This document shows positions 10,601-21,449 of a stretch of 64,000 nucleotides of DNA, piece after piece. The stretch spans positions 66,223,590 to 66,287,589 of the forward strand of contig JAKTNV010000006.1 in assembly GCA_022747635.1 (NCBI GenBank). The letters are read 5' to 3'. This DNA is from Hetaerina americana. Its lineage: Eukaryota; Arthropoda; Insecta; Odonata; Calopterygidae. Made by a program: the position numbers and the translations under genes. How positions within the stretch are numbered: the stretch's first letter is position 1; each line of letters starts with the position of its first letter. The notes beneath the pieces were generated by a model, which ran no database searches, was not told the origin of the DNA, and worked only from the letters and a program-made list of their open reading frames with translations.

Positions 10601-13600
10601 AAAAAAAATATTAAAAATTTGTTCCAAGCATTTTCTGGCTCAAAAGAGATAAAATAAAGATGATTTGGATGTTCAGAGTGGAATGTTAATTTTTCAATTA
10701 GTTTCCAACAAAAATCTACCATAATGGGAACCCGTTCATGAACGCATAGGTTTATGTAACACCATCACTCAAAAGACCACCCCACTGGGGTCAGGTGCCT
10801 TGGTAGCCACCTCACCAAGGAATAGATGCTGTGCCAACTACCTTTCATCTGGCTCCTAACCTTCAACCTATCTGGCATATAGAGGTGAGTTTTCTCTTCT
10901 CCATCAGAGTAAGAAACTCTGTTTTTGTGTCATTTGTTATTATGTGCCTATGACAGGCACTTTTATTGAAGCCAGCATTATCAATTTGGACTTTCCAGAA
11001 CCAAATTCAGAGAAATGCAACAGAAAGAATACTGCAACCGGTTTCGACATAGTTTACCATAATATAACTATATCGAAATCAGTTGCAGTAAATTAATATT
11101 TGTGTGATATAGCAGTGTTTTTATTTCCTTTTCATTATGAAGGAGTTCCACAAGGTTACATCATCCACCATTGCATGCAAATTCAGTCACTTTGAATGAT
11201 ATGAGATATGCAATTGCCCTTCACATTTTTACCTCTCCTCAACTTATTTCTCTCTCATTTTATGCCTTTTTTTTTAAGGTAATCTACCGGTTAAGGTAAG
11301 GTTAGGTTTTTGGATGGACACAACTACCAAACAAATATTTTATTACTCCAACAGAACACAAAATCCATCATCCTACTCTATATCAGGTCCCTCTTCATCT
11401 CTGAGTACTTTCTTCCTCCCTTCATCCCGTCCAACATCCTTATCCTATTCCTTCCCTTTCCTCTTTTGCCCAACATTCTACCCTCTATCACAGTCTTCAA
11501 CATCCCACTGCCGGTCAACACCCCCTTCATCCACTTTTCCTGCCTCCTTAGGATTGCTCCCAACAAACCCCTCTCTTCGCCCACCATACCAAGTACTTCC
11601 TCATTTGTTTTCTTCTCTGTCCATTTCACCTTCTCCATTCTTCTCCACACCCACATTTCAAAAGCCTCCAATCTACGTCTATCCTCCTGCTTCAATGACC
11701 ACGTTTCCGCACCGTACAGAGCTACGCTCCATATCAAAGTTTTTACGAGTCTTTTTTGACATCCTTACTCAAAGTCCCTGTCATCAACTCCCTCCTCCTT
11801 GTGAAAGCCTCTTTCCTAGCGCAATTCTTCTCCTTACGTCCCTACTACTTTGACCGTGTTGGTCCAAAACACTACCGAGATACGTAAACTGTTCTACCTG
11901 CTCTAGTTTTTGCCCTCCTATTTTAATGTTAAGCTTAGCCTTTTTCTTTCTAGAAAATCGCATAACCTTTGTTTTATTAATATTGATTCTCATCCCATAC
12001 CTGTCGCACTGAATTTCCAATTCACTCAGCATGTTTGCAGCCCCTTGGCTGACTGACAAACTAAAGCTTGGTCATCAGCAAAGCTAACTGCTTTTATGAA
12101 TTCCCCGCCCACCTTCATTCCTACCTCCAGTTCTTCCCATGCCTCTTTAATCATTTCCTCTGCATACAGGTTGAACAGCAACGGTGATAATGGGCAACCC
12201 TGCTTTACACCCCTTCCTAACACTGCCCATCCGGACTCCCCGTTCCCCACTCGCACCTGAGCAGTCTGAGACATGTACAGGTTGCGGATTAGCCTCCTTT
12301 CCCTCCAATCTATTCCTATTTTCTGCAATATACTCATTAGTTTTTCCCAATTCACTCTACCAAACGCTTTTTCGAAATCTACGAAACAGGCAAATACCTC
12401 CTGGTTGTGTTCTATATTCCTCTTGATTAATAATCTCATTACTGCAATGGCATCATGCGTACCTCTCCCCTTCCTAAACCCAAACTAATCATCCCCTAAG
12501 TAATCATTTGCCCTACTCTCTATCCTTTTGTTTATGATCCTGAGAACAACTTTAGCTGCGTGGGATATGAAACTAATTGTTCTATAGTCCTCACATGACG
12601 AAGTAAGGTTAATACAAAAGAACTGAACAAATATGCATGCATCATAATGGTTATGATAGTATAGAGCAACATTTTTCACAGGAGCAACAGCAACACAAAG
12701 GTAAATTAGTTACTGATGGATTTTATCGACCTTTTTGAGCATTAAAATGAACATTTGAACAAATTCATTACATTAATAACGCTTCTTATAAGATTACATA
12801 ATTAATTAGACAATAGGATTAATTTTAAGGGTTTTGACTTCCTACTAAACTCTTGTTTACGTAAAGGTTATGGGCAAAATTTAATAGAGCTTCCTCAGCT
12901 CTGCTAATAACTTACCTGAACATAAACTAGGAACTTCTTAACCAATGGGATATTTATCTTTGGTATATGTGCAAGTGTCAATCCTTTGGCATCTAAAACC
13001 AAAACATATCCCGGGAGTTTACTTTCTACCGTGAGATTTACATCTGTTATCATTAGGAATGCCTTTAAAGAATTATCAAAGTCATACAACTGTGGATCAT
13101 AGTTTGCCAGGCTGGCAAAGTATACACGATATCCTCCTTTTGGTGTGGCTTCCGGAACTCTAACAAAGTTTCTGAAAATAAAAATCATAGGAATGTTGAT
13201 TTTCTCTCAATGAAAAATAATAACAAGAGTAAAAAGTGGCAGAGTAAGAATATTGTTCTGTTTTTTAATAAGAAGTAAGTAGGACTGATATTTTAGTAGC
13301 GTTAAGTAGTACATATTTCCCAAAATTCAATTACTTGTATGGCACCATTACAACCTTTTGCATATTTTTTGAGCCTAGTATTTTATGCACTGAATGGTTG
13401 AGGCCTTAACTTTGTAGAATTCCATTTTTAACTTAGGAAAAATAATATCTTTGCTTTCTACAAAATTAACTTCAATCGTCGACCAGTTTCGTTACACTGT
13501 AACATCATCAGGACTAGTCCTGATGATGTTACAGTGTAACGATACTGGTCGACGATTTAAGTTTATTTCGTAGAAAGCAAAGATATTATTTTTCCTAAGT

Positions 13601-16600
13601 TAAGTCCTAGTATTTTATTTCAATCCAAAAAAGTTTCATTTGAATACATTTATGCAAATAGATAAATGAAACGCAGTGAAACCTCTCATCATAGAAACAT
13701 CTTTTAGTAAGACAGCCCACTTCATGGCTTTAGTTGGTAGGGAATGGAAATATTTTCATAAAGCTAATGTATTAGGTGAAACTTTAGACCTAGTGTAGTG
13801 GACAAGATTAAGTTTGATAAGATATCCATTAAAGCTACAAGTATGAATGAATCAAAACTATAGCAGTCAACCCAAACATTGATAATTAAAGGTGAAAATA
13901 GTGTTCACTCTTATCTTAAGTCATATGAAATAATCAAATTTAGGGTAACAAAACCAGTCCCTTTCCCAATGCCACTTGCATTTCCCCAAGATATTCTGGA
14001 AGCTAGGAAATCAGCCCTCTCTCAGTAATTCAGTGCATAAAGAGTAATAGTTTCCATTGCTCTAGCTCCTTCATTTCTTACTATCTAGGCGTCCTCCTTT
14101 CTCCATCCTCTATTCATAAGATTATATCATGCCTTCCATAATTCTTTGGTCCTTCTTTTCTTCTGTCCTACAATTTCCAACCTCTCCACTCTTTTCCAAA
14201 TATGCTCTTTGCTCTTCCACTCCATATTTCCAAACCTTTTGAGCCTTCTTGCTGGTAGTTTAATATCAATATTGACCGCCATGACTGTACCTTGGATAAA
14301 ATCATACCTTATCTTGTGCCTCATTGTTTCCCCACACATCCACCTCATCACCCTCATCTCAGCAATTCATCCTCATCCTTCTCCCAAGGCTCATAAAGAC
14401 CTTCCACCAAATAGCATTACAGTTCTCTCCAAGCACCTGTATAACTTTCCTTTCATCTATCAGTCCACCTTCCTGTTGCACCGTACCCAGTTAGCTTTCT
14501 GTTTTTGCTCCTCTAATCCTCACCCCCTTCTCTCCCGATGGTTTTCGCCATTCCTCCAACTTCTGTTCCTCTGTTGCTCAAGACTCTTTATAGAGAGCTA
14601 AGTCATTTGCAAACAGGGTACTCCATAGTGATCTGCTCCTTGCCTTCCTTACAAGCATGTTCATAGCTAGATTGAGTTGGTATGGGCTGAGACCCGATCC
14701 CTTAAATAGCTGAACTTAGTGGATAATTCTTTTACCCTTGAAAAAGTGGTCAACATTTTTATTCCTGAGTAATATGAGGACACCAGGAGACTACATATTT
14801 TTCTTACTTAATGCCTGCTTCCTCATGCCCTTCTTTCACTTAGTGCTCAAAGCTAAAAAACTGAAATTCAGGCATATATATTGGTCTTTGCAGATTAATC
14901 CTACTAAGAGCTTTCAATGTGCTTTTTAGCTTACAACTACAAGTTATCAATAAAAAACCAACTACAGTCTTCAACCTAAAGGTCTGCTTGAGAGGTGAAG
15001 ATAGAGTTCACTCAGCAATGAGCCCGACGGCATGTGAAATTCACACATCAGGGTAGGAGGGCCAGTTCCTTTCCCTGTGCTAGCTACAGTTTCCCAAGAA
15101 TATCTGTTCCTCAAAAAATCATACAGCTTGGGTTAAACTGAGGGTACCTGAAGCATGTCCAGGAATTGAACCCACTATTCTTCATATAAATCTCAAAATA
15201 AAACTTTCCAACTATTAGTCACCTAAAATTTCTTATAGGTACCACACTTTAGGAGACTTAAACTGTAAAGCAAGAAAATGTACTTAACTCTTTCTCACTG
15301 AATCTTAACTTACACTGTATCAAAAACCTTTTGAATCTCTGGCTTCATAGGATTATAACCTGAAAACAATTCAGGAACTGCAGCTCGAATGGTGTAATAC
15401 TGATCAATGGTTTTTTTTGTCCTCTCAAGACTGTTATAGCAAGCATGGAGAAATGTTGACAGCTGCTCATCTGTGAAAATTAATTAAAACAACAATTCAA
15501 TACCCAATTCATGCTCAAATCATTACAAGAAATATCAACATGGTAGACGTATATCTGTTATTGTTCTCTTTAGGCTGGATTAGGCATATTTTTCAAAATC
15601 TGGTGACCTTAGCAGGCTTGTGTGCCTCCACAAATTATTTTACCATGCTCAAATCACCTGTCTTTTTTAGCTGATTTTCTTCCTCAGTAAAGTGGTGCTT
15701 AAATAATCTTGCACAAATACAGATAGCATATTAGAGAGAGCCCCTGGTTTTCTCCACTAAACTACTTTCACACAACCTCTCACAAAGCCTTCAGACATCC
15801 ACCCTTTCTCTCTTGAGACTTCATGAACCCCAAGAGGAGACATCATTTGACAGTTTTCCTCTTAAAATATTATACATGGTGGTAGGTCCCTTCCATCAGT
15901 TGTGATACTTAGCATACAATTTTTTTATTTCCATTGTCTGTGCTTTCGACTGAAACTGATCTTCTTGTCCACCACTCTTTCACAGATGGAGAACTGGGCC
16001 TGCCAAAACAGATTAGTGTTAGGACTGTCTAGAAGTACTCAGAGAAGAGGGATTCATACATGGCTGGCATTTGTGAGAGGAGGGAGAGATGGATGTTTAA
16101 ATCAGGGTGAGAAAGAGTGGGGATTGATGACAGAGGAGATGGAAGGATGGTGGGGAAAGAATATAAATGGAGAAAAAGGAGGCAGTTGCTATGGTCTTTG
16201 GGTGAGGCTATATCACTATGGTCACTGAATAAAAGTTGTTCTATTTCTTTTGCTTCTCTTAAAAAAACTAAGTTCTCTTTCCACTTATACTGCATATCCC
16301 ACATATGTGGTCAGCATAATCAGTTTCACCGCATGGGGACTGTTACCACTGTCATGGATGAATGATAATATGCTGACAACTAAGCATATTATTTTCATAC
16401 AATAGTGGTAGTTTCTGCATACTATTCTGCAAAAACCTTAACCTCTTCATCATCTGCAGTAACTAGCCAGCTCTTGAGTGGTAATTTGCCCTCAAAATTT
16501 TCATTTCACATGCAATCTTACTAGCTTCTGTGGTGTTCTTATGAAATTTGAAAGCTTAACTGAGACTTTGTTTTTTCCCACAAATATGATGACATGTACT

Positions 16601-18146
16601 TCAAGTTCCAAGTGAGAGGTATAATTGAGCCCTGAAACACTAAGCAAGATTTTAAGGTTTTGAGAGATCAAGGGAGCTGTGTTCGTTTAAGTTGAACACC
16701 TTTTCTATCTATGTTGTGTTTTTCAGCCATTGAATGGTGTCCATTGGCACAATCATATTCTGCTAAGGCAATTTTAGCGGTTGCACTGTAGTTTCTACAC
16801 TGTGGGGTCTTTATTTGCTGTATTGTATCCCTCTTCTTCCTAAAATATTCATTTTTATTACTGTAAATGTCTCTAAATTACAGCACATGACTAAGAAATA
16901 AATTTATCTTTCCTAACTATCACATAGCGTGGAGCAGTTTAGCAGGTTGAAATAAACGACACAAGGTTCACTCAATCCAGAAAGAATATTAAGTTTCTGA
17001 TGCCATTTATTTGATTTCAGCTGATTTTCAGCTGATTAAAGCTGTAATTATGATCTGTCCATAAACATTGTAAAAAATGTTATCGACATTGTAGCATAAT
17101 TGTACCTCTACGATTCTTACTTTGTTTCCTCAGGCAAGGCAATAGTGTAAAAGGTAACAAAATAATTCGACAAATTATAAACATGTGGATTTGGAATATT
17201 CTGACTATGTCAATGAAAGGGAACTCATCCTGATTTACACCAATACACGGTACCCTGCAAGTAACTGCTACTGCTGTATGGTGCACCACAGTAAACACGC
17301 TAAAGCCAGATTTGATTAGTGAGGTTAGAGCTCATTAACACTAATTGCAAGCACAATGTCATGTGAAATTCATGCATTGGGGAAGGGGATCATTTTCATT
17401 GCCTGTGCCACTTATGATTTCCTATAAAGATGGGGTACCCGAAAAATCACACAGAATGAGTGGAGTGAGTCCCAGAGGCATCTTTGAGAATTAATCTTGG
17501 GCCCTTTAGTCAAAGGCCCAATGAACTACCATACCCCCAAGTTATAAATATTTATTTTGAATTTGATATACGTAATGAGATAGAATGCATGACCACAAGA
17601 GGTTTGAAGGTTAGTATTGAAATATTGGAGGAATTCTTATTCCATGAAGATTGTCTTACTAGAATCGCTATAACTCAACAAGACCAATAATATTGGCATA
17701 AATCATGTGATTCTTTCCTCATTTGAGCTTTCATTCCTGAATAGCTCTCTGCAATATGGGGAAAAAATGAGCTTCTCAATTTTTCCCAAGCAGCAAAGCT
17801 TCAATTTCTCTCAGCAACTGATAAACTTCATTTTGATAATGAATTTAAGCCTCATGCTAATAAGCTCCTCAAAACTAAAATTGCTCTTGAGGCAAGGAAT
17901 CAACAACATATATACTAGAGACAGGTGTCCTTCTTTTAATCAAATGAAATTGTCTTCAGCACTGAATTCCAGAAGTTTTAATCCAGCACACCACTCAGAA
18001 TAAATGAAATGGTTCTCCTCACTTGTGATCGGAGGGAGATGAGGTTGCTTTGGCAGCCATTCTCTCAGGTGGCGTATGTCATCATCATGGGTTGTCATCT
18101 TTTGTGCATTTCCATTGGAGATAGAAGCTTGGACTTCAACAGACAT
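4510..18146 (-). CDS. CRAL-TRIO domain lipid-transfer protein, alpha-tocopherol transfer protein-like (six coding exons)
   Basis: A complete host gene on the minus strand. The six coding exons are 18023-18146, 15314-15470, 12916-13171, 8938-9048, 7233-7341 and 4510-4664. All junctions are GT-AG and the phases agree (1, 2, 0, 0, 1). They sum to 912 nt, or 303 residues plus stop, the usual size for insect CRAL-TRIO proteins. The N-terminal CRAL-TRIO helical domain covers about residues 23-93 ([20 protein letters not shown], then [20 protein letters not shown]). The lipid-binding domain covers about 95-260 ([16 protein letters not shown] at 148-163, [15 protein letters not shown] at 182-196, EILPKDLGG at 235-243). 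The C-terminus DESKRPG and [14 protein letters not shown] is typical of the insect alpha-TTP-like group. Family members are cytosolic carriers of small lipids; the ligand here is unknown. Introns are 1.6-3.9 kb and full of transposon relics. Confidence 0.92.
5589..5819 (+). mobile_element. tRNA-derived SINE, family B
   Basis: The head resembles a tRNA gene, with a B-box-like GGTTCAATTCC near 5640. The body has CCTCCACCCAGGGCTTGTG and the tail is AAATAAATAAATAAA. A second copy lies in opposite orientation at 7041-7226 and shares head, body and tail. It sits in the last intron of the CRAL-TRIO gene. Confidence 0.7.
5825..5868. repeat. Perfect 19-bp hairpin
   Basis: The arms 5825-5843 and 5850-5868 are exact reverse complements around a 6-nt loop. 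The hairpin directly follows the A-rich tail of a SINE. Its role is unknown. Confidence 0.9.
6050..6310 (+). pseudogene. Possible Ty1/copia relic (RT end and RNase H)
   Basis: Fragments in shifted plus-strand frames read QTSYIVQIL, then [13 protein letters not shown], and further on [13 protein letters not shown]. Copia polyproteins carry QxxYIxxILxxFxMxxAK near the RT end and a VAxSTxEAEYxA block in RNase H, in this order. The pieces are short and broken, so this is a weak call. Confidence 0.4.
6320..7040. other. Intron 5 sequence, nothing recognised
   Basis: AT-rich intron sequence between the copia trace and the SINE tail. I found no convincing coding or repeat signal. Confidence 0.4.
7041..7226 (-). 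mobile_element. tRNA-derived SINE, family B, next to exon 5 donor
   Basis: On the minus strand it begins within about 6 nt of the exon 5 donor. It has a tRNA-like head with B box GGGTTCGATTCC (near 7168-7179), body CCCTCCACCTAAGGCTTGG, and an AAATAAATAAAT tail at 7041-7060. It matches the copy at 5589-5819. It lies on the same strand as the host gene. Confidence 0.7.
7233..7341 (-). CDS. CRAL-TRIO gene, coding exon 5
   Basis: 109 nt, acceptor ATATTTTCCAG and donor GTGAGT. Residues 217-252 ([25 protein letters not shown]) complete the lipid-binding domain. The exon ends in phase 1. A SINE lies within a few bases downstream of the donor site. Confidence 0.92.
7360..8930. other. Intron 4 sequence, nothing recognised
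   Basis: AT-rich intron. Some pyrimidine-rich stretches (7440-7860) could be remnants of an antisense mobile-element frame, but no motif could be read. Confidence 0.35.
8938..9048 (-). CDS. CRAL-TRIO gene, coding exon 4
   Basis: 111 nt, 37 whole codons, acceptor ATATTACCAG and donor GTGAGT. It encodes residues 180-216 ([33 protein letters not shown]), the central block of the CRAL-TRIO lipid-binding fold. Confidence 0.93.
9380..10393 (+). pseudogene. piggyBac transposase relic
   Basis: The plus strand, opposite to the host gene, reads in order: [19 protein letters not shown] (9405-9470), [15 protein letters not shown] (9610), [20 protein letters not shown], then after a break [19 protein letters not shown] and [12 protein letters not shown] (9961-10160). 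It ends with a cysteine-rich [19 protein letters not shown] and CAHPVC (10280-10390). These match the piggyBac core (KPxKYGIKxW, MDNFFTS, KxxxxxP) and its C-terminal zinc-binding domain. Stops separate the blocks and the middle is shortened, so it is inactive. It lies wholly in intron 3. Confidence 0.82.
10757..10880 (-). mobile_element. Isolated fragment of the RTE-like LINE 5' leader
   Basis: About 124 bp align with the leader at 29641-29764 (shared: CACCATCACT, CCCCACTGGGGTCAG, TCTGGCTCCTAACCTTC, CCTATCTGGCAT) with scattered changes. No coding part of the element adjoins it. It lies in intron 3, to the left of the 3' fragment at 11276, so the two are not a colinear copy. Confidence 0.8.
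11276..12600 (-). pseudogene. RTE-like LINE, 5'-truncated copy
   Basis: Minus-strand copy of the 3' 1.3 kb of the RTE-like LINE, ending in an A-tail (T run 11267-11275 on the plus strand). It retains [25 protein letters not shown] and FADDQALVC, the YLGSVLD block and the YGAETWSL C-terminus. Frame breaks lie near 12040, 11780 and 12485, and the 5' end is cut at 12600. Unlike the full-length copies it is not in a TA array. It sits in intron 3 on the same strand as the host gene, so its A-tail signal faces with transcription. Confidence 0.88.
12916..13171 (-). CDS. CRAL-TRIO gene, coding exon 3
   Basis: 256 nt between acceptor TTTTATTTTCAG and donor GTAAGT. Residues 94-179 form the first part of the lipid-binding domain: [20 protein letters not shown], then [20 protein letters not shown] and KGLTLAHI. 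The exon ends on a codon boundary (CAG), matching exon 4, which starts in phase 0. Confidence 0.94.
13429..13602. repeat. 174-bp near-perfect palindrome with hammerhead-like cores
   Basis: Arms of 87 bp meet exactly at 13515/13516 (centre GGACTAGTCC) with few mismatches. Each arm carries, pointing outwards, CTGATGA, a T, helix arms GTTAC and GTAAC around AGT, then GAAAC (13486-13511 minus) or GATAC (13520-13545 plus). It is inside intron 2. A related core is at 35795-35820. It is probably a back-to-back pair of short repeat ends, perhaps Penelope-like. Confidence 0.85.
13862..14045 (-). mobile_element. SINE family A, diverged copy
   Basis: It matches the body of the SINE at 43526-43750 in scattered blocks (AACCCAAACATTGAT near the tail, CAGTCCCTTTCCCAATGCC in the body). 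The tRNA-like head is hardly readable. It lies in intron 2. Confidence 0.5.
14105..14715 (-). pseudogene. LINE relic of RTE/BovB type (RT core to C-terminus)
   Basis: On the minus strand, 14715-14590 reads [16 protein letters not shown] and then [10 protein letters not shown], a decayed RT motif B (QGSALSPYLF) and motif C (FADD). Further along, 14357-14127 reads [17 protein letters not shown] and then [12 protein letters not shown] and VGQKKRR. This is the typical C-terminus of BovB/RTE proteins (MLRWMCG, RLRWxGHV, GxRxRGRPKxRW). It differs from the full-length RTE-like family of this window and is heavily decayed. It lies in intron 2. Confidence 0.65.
14950..15230 (-). mobile_element. SINE family A copy
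   Basis: It shares GAGCCCGACGGCATGTGAAA and CAGTTCCTTTCCCTGTGC with the copy at 43526-43750, in the same order. The B-box region (GGAATTGAACCC on plus, GGGTTCAATTCC on minus) is visible near 15160. It lies in intron 2 close to exon 2. Confidence 0.7.
15314..15470 (-). CDS. CRAL-TRIO gene, coding exon 2
   Basis: 157 nt between acceptor TTTTCACAG and donor GTAAGT. Residues 43-93 include [33 protein letters not shown] and [10 protein letters not shown], the CRAL-TRIO N-terminal domain. Phase 1 in and phase 2 out match both neighbours. Internal codons have no stop. Confidence 0.92.
15490..17300. other. Intron 1 sequence, nothing recognised
   Basis: AT-rich intron with short open frames only. 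No domain or known repeat body could be read. Confidence 0.35.
17304..17543 (-). mobile_element. SINE family A, diverged copy
   Basis: It carries GTCATGTGAAATTCATGC, TGCCTGTGCCACTTATG and a decayed tRNA-like head (GGGCCCTTTAGTCAAAGGCC region), aligned in order with the copy at 43526-43750. It lies in intron 1. Confidence 0.6.
18023..18146 (-). CDS. CRAL-TRIO gene, coding exon 1
   Basis: Starts with ATG at 18146 ([10 protein letters not shown]) and ends in phase 1 at 18023, followed by donor GTGAGG. It encodes residues 1-41, including the [10 protein letters not shown] helix. The single leftover base joins exon 2 to make residue N42. Just upstream on the minus strand is an acceptor (ACTTACAG at 18187-18180), so the 5' UTR is itself spliced and at least one non-coding exon lies further upstream. 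Confidence 0.88.
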
Positions 18147-18179
18147 GGTTGGTGGTTAATAAAGTTCAAACAGGGGGTC
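18147..18179 (-). other. CRAL-TRIO gene, 5' UTR part of exon 1
   Basis: 33 bp between the acceptor AG (18181-18180) and the ATG. The true first exon and promoter were not found; they could lie anywhere at higher coordinates. Confidence 0.5.
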
Positions 18180-18189
18180 CTGTAAGTAC

Positions 18190-19870
18190 AAAGTAGATGA
18201 AATAAAGTGAAGTGTGGCTTAATAGTTGGGTGCTGCTCTGTAGGAAAAGTAAGAATATTCAAGTTTCACAATTCAAATAAAAACCCTCTCCTCAACAAGT
18301 AAACCAAATGAATTTCCTCAAAGCTGATCTTCAATTGGCAACAAAAACAATTAAAGCTTCACGCTTTATAAAATTCAAAGTATAACTATACTTGGATGAC
18401 CCTGGGCAATAGTAATATAGTCTCGCTGAATTTCTCTTGGCCAAGGTATCAACAGTTGGCAGAACATTTATAAGTAATATATAAAAATAATACAGTAGAC
18501 TGTGAGGAATAAATGGCGAGCTTAACTTTGCACAATGTAGTTCAGGACTTGACTATTTCAAATAGAAAACTTGGAAATATAGAAAATGGCAAGTTGGAGT
18601 TAATTTTGGTTAAGGAACTTTGCTTAGCAAAATAACCTCCAACTGCTTTGCAACATTGCATGCCATTTTAACCAGATATTTTCACAAAATGCACTTATAT
18701 TTAAATATTATAATCCATTTTGACCCTTAATGTTGCTGGTCAAAATATGAAATTAATCTTTAATATGAGCTGCGTCCATTCCTCTGAAATTTTTTTTCAT
18801 TCTTAGTTTGAAAATTTTGGTTCATCAATCAAAAAAGCTTCCCTGGATGCAGAACTGCAAAAATGGAGTCACCACATTATAAAGTTAAGTCTTGTGTTTA
18901 CCGATTCTGTTTATAGAGCATATGTCCATGCAAAATATATCAAAATATCTTTCGCCTAAAGACCCTTAAGTAGGCCTTAAGTATGTTTCGTATACAATCT
19001 AGCGGCGGAGATGCAGTATTAGGTTCATAGTACACATAAGCAGTATGTGCAGTATACTATCAGTTGTATGGAACGTCATACACAATTTTGGATGAAAATA
19101 GTCTAACGAGCCAGACCTTCGATTGTAAAAAGATATTTAATTGAATTATTACTCAATCAGAAATAACAGATCGAAAAATTAAGGAGATTTAATTGTCGAA
19201 TAACAGATTTGGCGAAAACGATTTCATAAATAGTCCAACTGGGAAAATCATCAATTTGGTAACGGTATGTCTCTTTGGCCTTCGGCGGCTGTTTTCAAAA
19301 TGAAATATCTCATAATATGGCCTCACATCCCATGCTGCCACTGAAGTTCTTCATATATGGAATGAGTGGGCGATTTTCTGCTTTTAGCACGGTGCTATTC
19401 GGCAGCGTTCAAAAGAGATCATTGAGGAATTGTACATTTTCTACGAGTCAATGAGACTAGCCGCGGTTTTCAAGCGAGGGGTTAGATGGAATAGTTTTCC
19501 TCATTTTGAAGATTTGTGGCCACCATGAAGAATATTCAAAAAATAATTTATCAGTTCACTGAGCCTTGGAAATTTAAGGTAAAACTTAAATGTAAAATGT
19601 TCAACTTCACAAAAATAGTGGTGGCATACGATAGAATTCCGTAAATAATAATAAAAATATATTGTCTATGTATTTTCATTAATGATGTGTTTCAACGACG
19701 TATGATTTGGAGTGATCATGAGGATGAGCGACGAATCATCTCTCGAAAGACATTGAAATCATTCAAAGTTAATTACCACGACAAAATCATTTACAAATTA
19801 AACGCAAGTTTTTGGCGGAGCCCAATAAATGTAAAACATCGCTGTGCGCATCGCGTGAATTTCTTGGTTG
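18190..19870. other. No recognised feature
   Basis: AT-rich sequence upstream of the CRAL-TRIO coding exons. It should contain the intron before coding exon 1 and perhaps the first exon, but no promoter or donor could be singled out. Confidence 0.35.
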
Positions 19871-20036
19871 CCCAGCATTGCCGTATTTTCCGATCGATAA
19901 CGCGCACCCTATGTATAAAGCGCGCGCACCCATGACCTCTGAGAGGGCCGAAAGCTCGAACAATTTACCGTGTGAGTGTCCTTTTAAATGTTGCTATTCT
20001 ATTTGTGATCTATTGTGCCGTCCCATTGTGTGTGTG

Positions 20037-20038
<2 letters not shown>

Positions 20039-20118
<80 letters not shown>
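20039..20118. repeat. (TA)n array, left of mariner
   Basis: Uninterrupted TA repeat ending at the left terminus of the mariner. Confidence 0.97.
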
Positions 20119-20121
<3 letters not shown>

Positions 20122-21449
20122 CATTGATCAAAAAGTTCCCGGAATAACCACCGTGTGGCGCTCCCATCGTTCCGATTTGAGTTCTGTTTTTTTTGTTAAA
20201 TTGGTACATCTGTTGTTGATATTCCCTTTAAATCTTAGTGTCATAACTTGACATTTGCAAAAGTTACGTAGCCAAGAGTACATCTATCTCTGTGTGTGTT
20301 GGCGATTTTTTACAATTGCAGAAATGGATTTAAATTTGCAACAACGAACTTGTATTAAATTTTGCGTAAAAAACGGATTTAGTGGCGCACGGACGTTGGA
20401 AATGTTGGAAAAGTGTTTCGGCAACGATTCTCTAAAAAAAACGGTCGTTTACCAGTGGCACGAGCGGTTCAGAAGTGGTCGTGAGTCAATCGAAGATGAT
20501 GAACGCAGTGGCAGACCATCGACATCGAAAGTCGGTGAAAAAATTGATAAAGTAAAAGAAATGTTGGTCAATAACCGCAAATTAACCATCAGAGAAATAG
20601 CGGAGGACTTGAACATTGCCTATGGATCCGCCCAAGACATTGTGGTTAATGATTTGGGTTTCCGTCGTGTAGCAGCAAAGTTGGTGCCAAAAGACCTCAA
20701 TTTCATGCAAAAAAGAGACCGTGTTGACGTCGCAAAAGACATGATTTGCGAGGCTGAATCCGATCCCACATTCATCAAAAGGATCATTACTGGAGACGAG
20801 ACGTGGGTTTATGAGTACGACACGCAATCCAGACATCAGGCAAGTGAATGGCGTTCACCAAATGAGCCGAGACCAAAAAAACCACGTCGTTTTCAGTCAA
20901 AAAAGAAGGCAATGCTGACGGTTTTCATGGATTACAACGGTGTAGTGCATCATGAATTTTTGCCAGAAGGCCAGACAGTAAACAAAGAGTATTATTTGGG
21001 CGTTATGAGACGTTTGCGTGAAGCAATTCGCCGAAAGAGACCAGAAATGTGGGCAGAAAACTCGTGGATTTTGCACCATGATAACGCACCGTCGCACAGT
21101 GCTATCATTATTCGTAATTTTTTGACGAAAAATGCAACAAATACCATCCAACAGCCACCGAATTCACCTGATTTGGCTCCCTGTGACTTCTTTCTGTTCA
21201 ATCGAGTTAAAAAACCATTACGGGGAACGCGTTTTAGCAGCCGAGAGGAAGTAATGGAAAAATCGCAGGAAGCACTGATGGACATACCGAAAACCGAATA
21301 TAAAAAATGTTTCGAGGATTGGATCAAGCGCTGGCATAAGTGTGTTGCAGTCGATGGGGATTACTTTGAAGGGGACAATATAGATTTAGATGAATAAACT
21401 TGTATTTTTAATTTTCTGAATAAATTCCGGGAAATTTTTGATCAAGGTA

